A DNA stretch of 64,000 bases from Aeromonas sanarellii (GTDB lineage Bacteria > Pseudomonadota > Gammaproteobacteria > Enterobacterales > Aeromonadaceae), in the NCBI RefSeq assembly GCF_000820085.1, contig NZ_CDBN01000050.1, positions 1 to 64,000 of the forward strand, read 5' to 3'. Shown piece by piece: positions 33,910 through 44,709 of this stretch (position 1 is its first letter; each line of letters starts with the position of its first letter). Position numbers and translations under genes: made by a program. Below the pieces are notes generated by a model. The model saw only the letters and a list, made by a program, of their open reading frames with translations, was not told the DNA's origin and ran no database searches.

Positions 33910-34824
33910 TCAGCTCGCCGCCTTGGGGCTGATGAGGGGGGTGAGCAGTTCGGCAATCTTGTAGAAGGTCTGCACCCGGGTGGTGCTGGGGCGCCACACC
34001 AGGCCTATCTCCCGATAGGGCTTCTCCCCGGGCAGGGGGATGGCCACCAGATCCGAGTTGTCGAGGATGCCGGCATCTATGGCCATCTGGGGCAGGAAGG
34101 TGGTGCCGAGGCCCGCGCCCACCATCTGCACCAGGGTGTGCAGGCTGGTGGCGGCGAAGGGGTTGATCTTGCTCTTGTCCCGCAGCCGGCAGGCGCTCAC
34201 CGCGTGCTCCGTCAGGCAGTGCTCCCGCTCCAGCAGGAAGATGCTCTGGTTGGGCAGCTCCTTGTAGTCGAACGGCATGTGCAGAGTGGCAGCCATATTT
34301 GACGGCATCACCATATGGAAGGGATCTATGCCCACCATCTTGCTGTGGAAGCCGCCGATCTCCACCGGCAGGGCGAGGATCAGCAGGTCGAGCTGGCCCT
34401 GCTCCAGCTGCTTGAGCAGGTTGGTGGTGGTGTCCTCCCGCAGCAGCAGCTCCAGATCCGGATAGGCCTTGCCGCACACCTGCAGCAGCTTGCTCAGCAG
34501 GAAGGGGGCTATGGTGGGGATGCAGCCGAGCCGGACGGTACCGTGCATGACGCCCCCCTGCTGCTGCCCCAGCTCCATCAGATCCCGGGCGTCGGAGAGC
34601 AGGTTGCGCGCCCGCGCCACTATCTCCATGCCGACCGGCGTCATGATGAAGCTCTTGTGATCACGCTCCACCAGCTGCAGGTTCATCATGTCCTCCAGGG
34701 TCTGGATCCCGGTACTCAGGGTGGACTGGCTGACATGACAGGCCTTGGCGGCGCGGTTGAAGTTCTTGTGCTCGTCCAGAGCGACCAGATATTGCAGCTG
34801 TTTCAGGCTGGGCCAACGTTGCAT
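33910..34824 (-). CDS. oxyR: Hydrogen-peroxide-responsive LysR regulator OxyR
   Basis: A 304-residue LysR-type regulator. The N-terminal winged HTH (FNRAAKACHVSQSTLSTGI) is followed by the effector domain. Both redox-switch cysteines are present with the E. coli spacing: C203 in REHCLTEH and C212 in VSACRLRD, nine residues apart as C199 and C208 are. FAATSLHTLVQMVGAG matches the OxyR dimer region. This identifies it as OxyR rather than a generic LysR. The start at 34824 lacks a good Shine-Dalgarno sequence (TTTCTCCT precedes it). It is not adjacent to a catalase or ahpC gene here. Confidence 0.92.
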   Translation of the reverse strand: MQRWPSLKQLQYLVALDEHKNFNRAAKACHVSQSTLSTGIQTLEDMMNLQLVERDHKSFIMTPVGMEIVARARNLLSDARDLMELGQQQGGVMHGTVRLGCIPTIAPFLLSKLLQVCGKAYPDLELLLREDTTTNLLKQLEQGQLDLLILALPVEIGGFHSKMVGIDPFHMVMPSNMAATLHMPFDYKELPNQSIFLLEREHCLTEHAVSACRLRDKSKINPFAATSLHTLVQMVGAGLGTTFLPQMAIDAGILDNSDLVAIPLPGEKPYREIGLVWRPSTTRVQTFYKIAELLTPLISPKAAS

Positions 34825-35074
34825 AGGAGAAACCCGATCGATGCTATCTATTTGATTTGATTAATCTACCATCGAGAGACCGGTTTGTCGCCGACATTAG
34901 GTACCCTCCTGGCAGGCGCTGTGCCTCACGGAACTGGGGGATGGCGCCCGCCCGGAGCGGTCGTGGCAGCTACCCCCGTCTGGAGCTTATCCCCTCGTGC
35001 CGTGTCGTTGAAGGGGCGCCGCCACGGGATGTGACGGGGATCGGCCTTCCCCGGCTCCGGTGAGGAGCGGCCAT

Positions 35075-35100
35075 AAAAAACGCGCCAGGGGCGCGTTTTT
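35075..35100 (-). terminator. Terminator of the retropepsin/7TM/ATP-grasp operon
   Basis: Minus-strand AAAAACGCGCC and GGCGCGTTTTT with a 3-nt loop, ending in six T residues, 25 nt beyond the stop at 35125. Confidence 0.9.
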
Positions 35101-35124
35101 GCAAGGGAAGGACGATGTCATCGC

Positions 35125-36090
35125 CTACTCGTCGAAGATGCCGAAGTGATCCTTGGCAAAGTTGACCCGCTGCTCCACGTTCATCTTGACCTGGCCCAGC
35201 TTCTCTATGGTCTTGAGGTTCGGCACCAGGCCGCGGCCGTTGGCGATCTGGATGGCGAGGCCGGGACGGGCGTTGAGCTCCAGCAGCATGGGGCCGCGGA
35301 ACTTGTCGAGCACCATGTCGGTGCCGATGTAGCCCAGGCCCGACATCTCGTAGCAAGAAGCTGCGAGCGTCAGCAGGGTGTCCCAGTGGGGCACCTTGAG
35401 CTCGTAGAGATCCAGGCCGGTGTCCGGGTGGTGGCGCAGCGGGCTGCCAAACTGCACCGCCCGCAGGGCGCGGCCGGTGCGCAGGCACAGACCCACCCCC
35501 ACGGCGCCCTGGTGCAGGTTCGCCTTGCCGTCGGAGGCCGAGGTGGAGAGGCGCATCATGGCCATCACCGGGAACCCCTTGAAGATGATCACCCGGGCAT
35601 CGGGTACCCCTTCGAAGGAGTAGCCGTCGAACACGTCGTCGAAGTTGATGAGCCCTTCCACCAGCGCCACGTCGGGCTTGCCGCCCAGCGAATAGAGGCC
35701 CGCCAGTATGTTGGAGACATGGCGCTCCAGATCCTGGCCGTTGCAGGCGCTGCCGTTGGGCTTGTAGAAGAGGCCGTCCTCCTGGCGCAGGATCACCAGG
35801 ATCCCCTTGCCGCCGGAGCCGCGGGCCGGCTTGATGCAGAAGCCCGGCCACTCCTTGACCAGCGCCGTGATGCGGCCCACGTCGTGCTGCTCGCGGATGG
35901 TGCCGATCAATTCCGGCACCGTCACCCCGGCGTCCAGCGCGATGCGCTTGGTCTTGAGCTTGTCATCCACCAGCGGGTAGAGACGGCGCGGGTTGTAGCG
36001 GCTGATGTAGGAGTGGTTGCGCTTGTTCATGCCGAGGATGCCTGCCTGGGACAGGCTCCACGGACTGGTGTATTTCTGCCAGAACCACAT
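35125..36090 (-). CDS. RimK-like ATP-grasp ligase (alpha-L-glutamate ligase-related)
   Basis: A 321-residue ATP-grasp enzyme. Features include a long N-terminal helical part, FCIKPARGSGGKGILVI (ATP-binding lysine and glycine-rich loop), DVALVEGLINFDD, and the metal-binding MLLELNARPGLAIQIANGRG. The family joins an amino acid to a carboxylate on a peptide or small molecule; the substrate is not known here. It is the third gene of a tight operon (3-nt gaps) with a retropepsin-like lipoprotein and an inactive transglutaminase-7TM protein. The combination recurs in many proteobacteria and suggests peptide tagging or trimming linked to the envelope. Confidence 0.9.
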   Translation of the reverse strand: MWFWQKYTSPWSLSQAGILGMNKRNHSYISRYNPRRLYPLVDDKLKTKRIALDAGVTVPELIGTIREQHDVGRITALVKEWPGFCIKPARGSGGKGILVILRQEDGLFYKPNGSACNGQDLERHVSNILAGLYSLGGKPDVALVEGLINFDDVFDGYSFEGVPDARVIIFKGFPVMAMMRLSTSASDGKANLHQGAVGVGLCLRTGRALRAVQFGSPLRHHPDTGLDLYELKVPHWDTLLTLAASCYEMSGLGYIGTDMVLDKFRGPMLLELNARPGLAIQIANGRGLVPNLKTIEKLGQVKMNVEQRVNFAKDHFGIFDE

Positions 36091-36093
36091 CTG

Positions 36094-37632
36094 TTACTTG
36101 TCCTTACCCGGGGTGGCACCAGACTTCATCTCGTCCACCAGCGGCTTGAAGCGCTTGAGTTCGCTCAGCTTGTAGCCGGTGTAGTTGCCCATCAACAGCA
36201 CGGTCGCCATCAGCACCAGCTGCAGGCCGAGGAAGTTGAAGGTGAGGTGACGGATGAGCTCGTTGTCCATGGCGAGGTAGGCGATGACGGCCACCAGCAG
36301 GGAGCCGCCGCCCTGGCGGAACACCTCTTTCGGGCCCTCTTCCTCCCACAGGATGGACATGCGCTCTATGGTCCAGGAGAGGATGATCATCGGGAAGAAG
36401 GTGATCTTCATGCCGTCGGTCAGCCCCAGCTTGAAGGCGAAGGCCGAGAAGATGCCGATCATCGAGATCACCATGATGATGATCGCCGATATCCGCGCAA
36501 CCAGGAGCAGGTTGAGCCTCGAGAGGTAGGAGCGGATCACCAGACCCGTGCCGACGATCAGCAGGAAGCCCACCAGACCGGTGACGAGGGAGGTCTGGAT
36601 GAAGGCGACCGCGATCAGCACCGGCATGAAGGTGCCCGAGGTCTTGATCCCCACGATGACCCGCAGGAACACCACCATCAACACGCCGATGGGGATCAGC
36701 AACAGCCCCTTGAACAGGGCCTGCTCTTCCAGGGGCAGGCTGTGGATGGAAAAGTTCATCATCTCGGACTTCTCGAACTTCTGGGCCAGGGCCACGTTCA
36801 CCGGCTGCTCCTGCTCGATCATCGAGAAGGTGACGCGGGAGTTGTGGCCGCCGGTAACGTCCAAGAGGGCGCCGGAGTTGTACTCCCACAGCAGCAGGTT
36901 GGCCGGTTGACCCTGTTCACCGCTTTGCGGGTTGAACAGCTTGTAGTCGGTTGGGCTGTTGAACACCTGCAGGTAGTCCACCAGCTCCTGACGGCGGCGG
37001 CCATCTTCCAGGCTCAGGGCATGGACGACGCGGGCCGGGACGTCGGCGTTGTTCAGCAGCTCGGCGATCAGGTTGGCACGGCTCTTGTGGGATTTCAGCA
37101 GCTCGGCGTTCTGCTCCTGCTTCTCGATCTCCTTGATGATCTCGCGGGTCAGGGTGTAGCCGTCGGCGGAACGCTCCTGGGCGCGCTCCAGGATTTGCTT
37201 CATGGCGGTGGCGTAAGGCTCGCTCTCGATCTGCTTCTCGATGGCGGGCGGCTGCGGATTTGCGGCCGGCTTGGCGTGGGCATCCGCCATCATGTCGACG
37301 CGGTAGTAGAGCTCCTGGCGGCCGGAGGCACTGCGGATGGACCACTCGGCGCGGGCATCCCCGTCCTTTTCCACGAACGACAGGCCATAACCCGGGCTCG
37401 CGGCGTTCTCGTTCATCAGGGTGAAGCCGGGCTGGGTGCCCGGAATGGCCAGGGAGGCGATGACGGGCTCGCCGGTCGCCTCGAATTCGAGCTTGGCCTC
37501 GATGGACCAGATCTGACGTTTTTCACCGGGCGTGAGGGGCACGTCCAGGGCGACATGGTGATAAAACGTCATTCCCAGGCCGACGATGAACAACAGGGCG
37601 ACCAGCAGATAGAACGGCTTACGGGAAACCAT
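36094..37632 (-). CDS. Inactive transglutaminase-like protein with 7TM region
   Basis: A 512-residue membrane protein. After an N-terminal TM (about 7-26) comes a periplasmic region (27-300) including a transglutaminase-like fold segment (ANLIAELLNNADVPARVVHAL) that lacks the expected Cys-His-Asp triad cysteine, hence 'inactive'. A C-terminal block of seven hydrophobic helices follows (about 308-480: GLLLIPIGVLMVVFLRVIVG through LQLVLMATVLLMGNYTG). The family is uncharacterised biochemically; it is thought to bind rather than cut peptides. Flanked at 3 nt by both neighbours, so strictly co-expressed. Confidence 0.9.
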   Translation of the reverse strand: MVSRKPFYLLVALLFIVGLGMTFYHHVALDVPLTPGEKRQIWSIEAKLEFEATGEPVIASLAIPGTQPGFTLMNENAASPGYGLSFVEKDGDARAEWSIRSASGRQELYYRVDMMADAHAKPAANPQPPAIEKQIESEPYATAMKQILERAQERSADGYTLTREIIKEIEKQEQNAELLKSHKSRANLIAELLNNADVPARVVHALSLEDGRRRQELVDYLQVFNSPTDYKLFNPQSGEQGQPANLLLWEYNSGALLDVTGGHNSRVTFSMIEQEQPVNVALAQKFEKSEMMNFSIHSLPLEEQALFKGLLLIPIGVLMVVFLRVIVGIKTSGTFMPVLIAVAFIQTSLVTGLVGFLLIVGTGLVIRSYLSRLNLLLVARISAIIIMVISMIGIFSAFAFKLGLTDGMKITFFPMIILSWTIERMSILWEEEGPKEVFRQGGGSLLVAVIAYLAMDNELIRHLTFNFLGLQLVLMATVLLMGNYTGYKLSELKRFKPLVDEMKSGATPGKDK

Positions 37633-37635
37633 GGA

Positions 37636-38424
37636 TTATTTCACATCCTTGAGCTTGGGTTTGGGTTGGATATATTCGCGGGCCACGTCGACCACGGCGA
37701 TGTCTTTGAGGAACTCACGGCCCAGCAGCACGGGGAAGGTCATGTCGCTGCGGTCTTTCAGGGTAAACTCGGCCTTCTCGGTCATGTCGCCGATGCGCAC
37801 GGTGAGGCGCACCACGGGACGGCGGTCGAGGTCGTCGGCGGAGGCCTGGCGCACCCGCACGTGGCGCACCAGGGGCGCCTCGATCTGGATCTTGTCGTCC
37901 ATCTCCTGGTGGCTCAGGAAGAAGCGCACCCAGTTCTTGCCGTTGCGCTCGAAGATGGTGATCTCCTGGGCGCTGATGGAGGAGGTGGTGGCACCGGTAT
38001 CGACCCGCGCCTGGAAGGCGTCGTTGGCGGCGTCAACCCAGATCCACTCGGCTTCACCCACCAGCAGCTTGCCGTCTACCGTGTGACCCTGGCTCGGGGC
38101 TGGGCACTTCTCGGTGGGGATGGGCATGGCCTTGGGCGGCTCTGGCGGCAGTTGATCGAGCTTGCTGTCGACTTTGTTCACGGACTCTTTCATGTTGGTG
38201 ACATCGGTGTTGAGCTGAACCAGCAGGTGCTGTTGCTGCACGTACTGCTTCTGTTGCTGTTCCATGGATGTTTGCAGGCGTTGCTCGCTCAGGGCAATCT
38301 CGTTGCGCAGCTCGGCCAGCGTCAGGGTCGGGACCGGGGGGGCTTTTTCCATACTGACACACCCGCCGAGACTGAGCAGGGAGAGCAGGGTCATTCCTTT
38401 TAATTTGCTTTTCATGTCATTCAT
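37636..38424 (-). CDS. Retropepsin-like aspartyl protease lipoprotein (RimK-associated, PF05618-type)
   Basis: A 262-residue exported protein. The signal ends in lipobox LSLGGC (lipid on C22); a coiled coil (about 38-92, rich in Q/E/L) leads to a retropepsin-like fold. The catalytic motif is DTGATTSSI (D142, T143, G144), with a late hydrophobic-glycine block FPVLLGREFL. One DTG motif per chain implies a homodimeric active site as in retroviral proteases. Databases sometimes call this 'ATP-dependent zinc protease', a label the sequence does not support. First gene of the operon with the inactive transglutaminase-7TM and ATP-grasp genes. GGAAG precedes the ATG at 38424. Confidence 0.88.
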   Translation of the reverse strand: MNDMKSKLKGMTLLSLLSLGGCVSMEKAPPVPTLTLAELRNEIALSEQRLQTSMEQQQKQYVQQQHLLVQLNTDVTNMKESVNKVDSKLDQLPPEPPKAMPIPTEKCPAPSQGHTVDGKLLVGEAEWIWVDAANDAFQARVDTGATTSSISAQEITIFERNGKNWVRFFLSHQEMDDKIQIEAPLVRHVRVRQASADDLDRRPVVRLTVRIGDMTEKAEFTLKDRSDMTFPVLLGREFLKDIAVVDVAREYIQPKPKLKDVK

Positions 38425-38476
38425 TTAACTGTGCTTCCTGGAATTGGGTCAGTGTAACTTCCACAACCGCCATCGG

Positions 38477-40528
<2,052 letters not shown>

Positions 40529-41377
40529 TCAAAAGGGCAGCACACCCTGGTGCGCGCGATCGTTTTCTCCCGGCCAGGGGGCCATCTCCTGGCCGAGCAG
40601 GCGGCTGATCTGCCGTGCGAGTTCGGGGGCCCGTGCGTTGTCGGCGGTGTGGACAAAGAGGTAGAGATCCTTGCCCTCCCGGAGCCATTGTTGCCAATGG
40701 GGCAACCAGGACGGCAAAAAGGGGTGATTGTCCTCGGGTTGAGGCAGACCTATCAGGCGCACTACAGGATGGTTTGCCGTGGCCAGCAGGTGGACCGGCA
40801 ACCTGGGTTTCTTGCCCTGGGCGTCCACCAGGGCGGCCGAGGTGGCGGGCACCGAGAACAGCGGGCGGCTGTCGAGCATGATGCGATTCACCCTCTTCTC
40901 CATCAGCATCCGGTTGAGGGCGCGCTCCGCCTCCCCCTTGGCGAAGAAATCGGGGTGGCGCACCTCGAGGGCATAGCTGAAGTCCTTCGGCAGCCGCTCG
41001 AGGAAGGCGGTCAGGCGGGCAAGACCGTCGGGCCCGAAACGGGCGGGCAGCTGCAGCTTGAGCAGCCCGAGCTTGGGGTGCAGTGGTTCGAGCAGGCGGA
41101 TAAAGGCCACCACCTGTTTGTCTGCGCTCACCAGATCGCTCTGGTGGCTGATTTCTTTCGGAAACTTGAAGCTGAAGCGAAAGTGGTCAGGCACCGCATC
41201 GGCCCAGCGCCGCACCGTATCCGGGGTCGGCGAGGCGTAGAAGGTGGTGTTGCCCTCCACTGTGTTGAACACCCGGGCGTAGTGGGCGAGGTGCTCGGCG
41301 GGCCTGGCGCCCACCCCCAGCAGTTGACCGGGCCAGGCCGGGTGCGACCACTGGGGCAGGCCCAAATAGAGGCTCAT
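40529..41377 (-). CDS. yecE: DUF72 family protein YecE
   Basis: A 282-residue TIM-barrel-like protein of unknown function. Recognised by the N-terminal YLGLPQWSHPAW, FNTVEGNTTFYASP, FRFSFKFPKEISHQ and YALEVRHPDFF blocks. E. coli YecE (272 aa) lies beside cmoAB and aspS, the same context as here. Conserved residues suggest an enzyme, but no activity is established. Divergent from aspS. Confidence 0.93.
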   Translation of the reverse strand: MSLYLGLPQWSHPAWPGQLLGVGARPAEHLAHYARVFNTVEGNTTFYASPTPDTVRRWADAVPDHFRFSFKFPKEISHQSDLVSADKQVVAFIRLLEPLHPKLGLLKLQLPARFGPDGLARLTAFLERLPKDFSYALEVRHPDFFAKGEAERALNRMLMEKRVNRIMLDSRPLFSVPATSAALVDAQGKKPRLPVHLLATANHPVVRLIGLPQPEDNHPFLPSWLPHWQQWLREGKDLYLFVHTADNARAPELARQISRLLGQEMAPWPGENDRAHQGVLPF

Positions 41378-41809
41378 GATGGTTCCTGTCGGCAGCTTGG
41401 CGCACGTTTATCCCCCCTTTTTGCGCCAGAACAACAAAAAACAGGGTAAAGGGGGCTGCGGGCCATTTTACCCAAATGGAGGTTTTCCTCTATAATGCCA
41501 ACCCTTTTGTTTGCCAGATTGTCGTGATGCGCGCGACCGTGCCCCTAGGGTGACGGTGATCGCGGCCCGGCAGTGGCCAGACAACGACGCTTGCCGATGG
41601 CTTCTCGCCCACTCGTCATCCCTGCCGGGAGCGGGGGACCAGCCTGCCTTGGCGGCCAGATTCCGGCTCAGGGAAGCCGGATGACACGAGACTGATTTCA
41701 AACCGGGCAAGAAGCCGGATCTGGCCAGCTGTGATACGGACGGTGCTTGCCAGTCGTGCCCGGCGACTCAAGATGAACCGTCTCTCTACCATTTCGAAGG
41801 AAGAAGTCC
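41378..41809. other. yecE-aspS divergent region with long aspS leader
   Basis: A gap of 432 bp without a supported gene. A clear promoter (41467-41496) sits near the yecE side, leaving roughly 310 nt of untranslated aspS leader. The leader contains a TCCGGCT-CAGGGA-AGCCGGA stem-loop (41662-41681), and the AAGCCGGAT octamer-plus is repeated at 41674 and 41711. I find no convincing leader peptide. Confidence 0.55.
41467..41496 (+). promoter_or_regulatory. aspS promoter
   Basis: TTTACC (41467-41472), 18-bp spacer, perfect -10 TATAAT (41491-41496). TSS near 41503. Confidence 0.65.
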
Positions 41810-43594
41810 ATGCGCTCTATCTATTGCGGACAGGTCAATGAGGCCCATGCCGGGCAGACCATTACATTGTGCGGTTGGGTCCATCGTCGTCGCGATCTCG
41901 GCGGCCTCATCTTTATCGACATGCGCGACCGCGAGGGCATCGTGCAGGTGTTCTTCGATCCGGACAAGCCGGACGCCTTCGCCCTGGCCTCCGAGCTGCG
42001 CGGCGAGTTCTGCATCCAGGTGACCGGCGTGGTGCGCACCCGTCCCGAGTCCCAGCGCAACAGCGACATGGCCACAGGTGCCATCGAGGTGTTCGCCCAC
42101 GAGCTCACCATCATCAACCGTGCCGAGCCGCTGCCGCTGGACTTCAACCAGGTCAACAGCGAAGAGGTGAGCCTCAAGTACCGCTACCTGGACCTGCGCC
42201 GTCCCGAGATGGCCAAATATCTGAAGACCCGCGCCAAGGCCAGTGCCTTCGTGCGTCGCTTCATGGACGAGCACGGCTTCCTCGACATCGAGACCCCCAT
42301 GCTGACCAAGGCGACCCCGGAAGGGGCCCGCGACTACCTGGTGCCGAGCCGCGTGCACAAGGGCAAGTTCTACGCCCTGCCGCAGTCCCCCCAGCTGTTC
42401 AAGCAGCTGCTGATGATGTCCGGCTTCGACCGCTACTACCAGATCGTCAAGTGCTTCCGCGACGAAGACCTGCGTGCCGACCGCCAGCCGGAATTCACCC
42501 AGATCGACGTGGAGACCTCCTTCATGACCGCGCCCCAGGTGCGTGAAATCATGGAAGAGATGATCCGCAAACTGTGGCTGCACATCCTGAACGTGGATCT
42601 GGGCGACTTCCCCATCATGACCTTCGACGAGGCCATGCGCCGCTTCGGCTCCGACAAGCCGGACCTGCGCCTGCCCATGGAGCTGGTGGACGTGGCAGAC
42701 CTCTTGACCGAGGTGGAGTTCGCCGTGTTCGCGGGCCCCGCCAAGGATCCGAAAGGCCGCGTCGCAGCCCTGAAAGTCCCGGGCGGCGCGGAGCTGTCCC
42801 GCAAGCAGATCGACGAGTACACCAAGTTCGTCGGCATCTACGGTGCCAAGGGCCTAGCCTGGATGAAGGTCAACAACGCGGCCAGCGGCCTCGAGGGCGT
42901 GCAGTCCCCGGTGGCCAAGTTCCTCTCCGACGCCATCGTGCGCGAGATCCTGGCCCGCACCGGCGCGGCCGACGGCGACATCCTCTTCTTCGGCGCCGAC
43001 TCCAAGAAAGTGGTGTGCGACGCCATGGGCGCCCTGCGCCTCAAGGTGGGCCGCGATCTGGGTCTGGTGGAGAACGTCTGGAAGCCGCTCTGGGTCATCG
43101 ACTTCCCCATGTTCGAGGAAGACGGCGAAGGCGGTCTGGCGGCCATGCACCACCCCTTCACCGCGCCGAGCAACCTGGGCCCGAGCGAGCTCAAGGCCAA
43201 CCCCCTGGGTGCCTACGCGAACGCCTACGACATGGTGATTAACGGTTACGAAGTGGGTGGCGGCTCCGTGCGTATCCACAACAGCGAGATGCAGGCCACC
43301 GTGTTCGACATCCTGGGGATCACCCCGGACGAGCAGCGCCTGAAGTTCGGCTTCCTGCTGGATGCCCTCAAATACGGCACCCCGCCTCACGCCGGCCTGG
43401 CGTTCGGTCTGGATCGCCTCAGCATGCTGCTGACCGGCACCGACAACATTCGGGATGTCATCGCCTTCCCGAAAACCACCGCGGCCGCCTGTCTGATGAC
43501 GGACGCCCCGAGCTTTGCCAACCCGACCCAGCTGGGCGAGCTGGCGATTGCGACCACCGTCAAAGACGAGCCGGTGTTTAAAGGCAACAAATAA
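41810..43594 (+). CDS. aspS: Aspartyl-tRNA synthetase
   Basis: A 594-residue class IIb synthetase (E. coli 590). The N-terminal OB-fold ([20 protein letters not shown]) precedes the core with motif 2 ([20 protein letters not shown]), the bacterial-type insertion domain (about 290-420) and motif 3 ([13 protein letters not shown]). It charges tRNA-Asp in the cytoplasm. The presence of asnS in the same genome means a non-discriminating AspRS is not needed. AAGGAAG lies 7 nt upstream of the ATG. Followed after 71 nt by yebC, with no terminator between. Confidence 0.98.
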   Translation: MRSIYCGQVNEAHAGQTITLCGWVHRRRDLGGLIFIDMRDREGIVQVFFDPDKPDAFALASELRGEFCIQVTGVVRTRPESQRNSDMATGAIEVFAHELTIINRAEPLPLDFNQVNSEEVSLKYRYLDLRRPEMAKYLKTRAKASAFVRRFMDEHGFLDIETPMLTKATPEGARDYLVPSRVHKGKFYALPQSPQLFKQLLMMSGFDRYYQIVKCFRDEDLRADRQPEFTQIDVETSFMTAPQVREIMEEMIRKLWLHILNVDLGDFPIMTFDEAMRRFGSDKPDLRLPMELVDVADLLTEVEFAVFAGPAKDPKGRVAALKVPGGAELSRKQIDEYTKFVGIYGAKGLAWMKVNNAASGLEGVQSPVAKFLSDAIVREILARTGAADGDILFFGADSKKVVCDAMGALRLKVGRDLGLVENVWKPLWVIDFPMFEEDGEGGLAAMHHPFTAPSNLGPSELKANPLGAYANAYDMVINGYEVGGGSVRIHNSEMQATVFDILGITPDEQRLKFGFLLDALKYGTPPHAGLAFGLDRLSMLLTGTDNIRDVIAFPKTTAAACLMTDAPSFANPTQLGELAIATTVKDEPVFKGNK

Positions 43595-43665
43595 GAAAGG
43601 GACTGGCCGCTAATGCGGTCAGCCCAATAATTCTCTAATTGATTGAAATATAACGGAGAGTCCCT

Positions 43666-44406
43666 ATGGCAGGTCACAGTAAATGGGCCAACATCAAACA
43701 CCGCAAGGCGGCGCAAGACGCCAAGCGCGGCAAGATCTTCACCAAGCTGATCCGCGAAATCACCACCTCCGCGCGTCTGGGTGATGCGGATCCTGCCAAC
43801 AACCCGCGCCTGCGTGCGGCGGTGGCGGCGGCCCTGACCAGCAACATGACCCGCGACACCATCAACCGTGCCATCCAGCGTGGCGCCGGCGGTGGTGACG
43901 GCGAACAGCTCGAGACCATAGTCTACGAAGGGTACGGCCCGGCCGGTTCCGCCGTCATGGTGGAGTGCCTGACCGACAACCGCAACCGCACCGTGGCCGA
44001 AGTGCGTCACGCCTTCAGCAAGTGCGGCGGCAACCTGGGGACCGATGGCTCCGTGGCCTACCTGTTCACCAAGAAGGGCGTACTGACCTTCGTGGGCGCC
44101 GATGAAGACGCCCTGATGGATGCCGCCCTGGAGGCGGGTGCCGACGACGTGGTGACCGAAGAGGATGGCACCATAGAGGTGTACACCACCCCGAACGACT
44201 TCGGCACCGTGCTGGACGGTCTGGAAGCCGCCGGCTTCAAGCCCGAGAGCGCCGAAGTGACCATGATCGCCTCCACCGAGGCTGAGCTGGATGCCGAGAC
44301 CGCCCCCAAGCTGATGCGCCTCATCGACATGCTGGAAGATCTGGACGACGTGCAGGAGGTGTACCACAACGGCTCCATCTCCGACGAAGTGGCGGCAACC
44401 CTGTAA
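43666..44406 (+). CDS. yebC: YebC/PmpR-family translation/transcription factor
   Basis: A 246-residue protein of the YebC family, which relieves ribosome stalling at difficult (e.g. proline-rich) motifs and is also reported as a DNA-binding regulator. The invariant N-terminus [20 protein letters not shown] and [13 protein letters not shown] are present, and length equals E. coli YebC. It follows aspS as in E. coli, but the expected ruvC is not downstream; an eptA gene is found instead. A strong terminator ends the unit. Confidence 0.97.
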   Translation: MAGHSKWANIKHRKAAQDAKRGKIFTKLIREITTSARLGDADPANNPRLRAAVAAALTSNMTRDTINRAIQRGAGGGDGEQLETIVYEGYGPAGSAVMVECLTDNRNRTVAEVRHAFSKCGGNLGTDGSVAYLFTKKGVLTFVGADEDALMDAALEAGADDVVTEEDGTIEVYTTPNDFGTVLDGLEAAGFKPESAEVTMIASTEAELDAETAPKLMRLIDMLEDLDDVQEVYHNGSISDEVAATL

Positions 44407-44493
44407 ACCCGCCCTGGAGGGCCGCAATGGCGGCATCCTCCTTCGGCGAGGCGGCAACGCCCCTGAGCGCCCGCCTCCCAACTTGCACCAAAA

Positions 44494-44520
44494 ACGGCAG
44501 CCACCGGCTGCCGTTTTTTT
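44494..44520 (+). terminator. yebC terminator
   Basis: ACGGCAGCC (44494-44502) and GGCTGCCGT (44506-44514), perfect 9-bp stem, ACC loop, seven T residues. The same arms recur in the terminator at 46521-46541 on the other side of eptA. Confidence 0.92.
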
Positions 44521-44562
44521 ATCCGCCAGACTCTGCCAACTCCGCTTTTCTTCGCGCCCCCC

Positions 44563-44579
44563 CTTAATGTCCGCTTAAG
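44563..44579 (+). promoter_or_regulatory. PmrA-type box upstream of eptA
   Basis: CTTAAT-GTCCG-CTTAAG fits the published direct-repeat consensus YTTAAK-N5-YTTAAK exactly. A -10-like TAGGAT (44590-44595) begins 11 bp after the second half-site, the spacing expected when an OmpR-type activator replaces the -35 contact. Confidence 0.7.
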
Positions 44580-44589
44580 TTTGCCCCTC

Positions 44590-44595
44590 TAGGAT
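44590..44595 (+). promoter_or_regulatory. eptA -10 box
   Basis: TAGGAT, placed 10 bp after the PmrA box. There is no good -35 hexamer at the right distance, consistent with activator dependence. Predicted TSS near 44602. Confidence 0.5.
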
Positions 44596-44709
44596 CAGCT
44601 TGCATCCTGGCCGCTCCGGTCATCACTCCGTTCGGGAAGAGGGAGGGGATGCGCACAACGGAGCCTCCTTGCAAGGCTTCAGGAATCACTGGTTTGTCGG
44701 AGTCTCTCT

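Larger units (their letters stand above)
44407..44709. other. Intergenic region yebC-eptA
   Basis: No gene. It contains the yebC terminator (44494-44520), a PmrA-type box with promoter (44563-44595) and an eptA leader of about 108 nt. Confidence 0.6.

Noticed and set aside
34825..34870. OxyR autoregulatory site upstream of oxyR
   Set aside because: ATAG/CTAT-like fragments occur (GATAGCATCGAT on the minus strand) but do not repeat with the 7-bp spacing needed for an OxyR tetramer site.
34857..35063. 68-codon open frame divergent from oxyR
   Set aside because: No ribosome site, arginine/proline-rich low-complexity product and no family resemblance; it lies over the oxyR promoter region and looks like chance in GC-rich DNA.
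35146..38403. 1085-codon plus-strand open frame opposite the ATP-grasp/7TM/retropepsin operon
   Set aside because: Same antisense artefact; composition (His, Gly, Asp, Gln runs) and absence of domains contrast with three recognisable proteins on the minus strand.
41527..41553. Possible aspS leader peptide (ATG CGC GCG ACC GTG...)
   Set aside because: Only eight codons, no aspartate codons and no Shine-Dalgarno sequence, so it does not resemble an attenuation leader.
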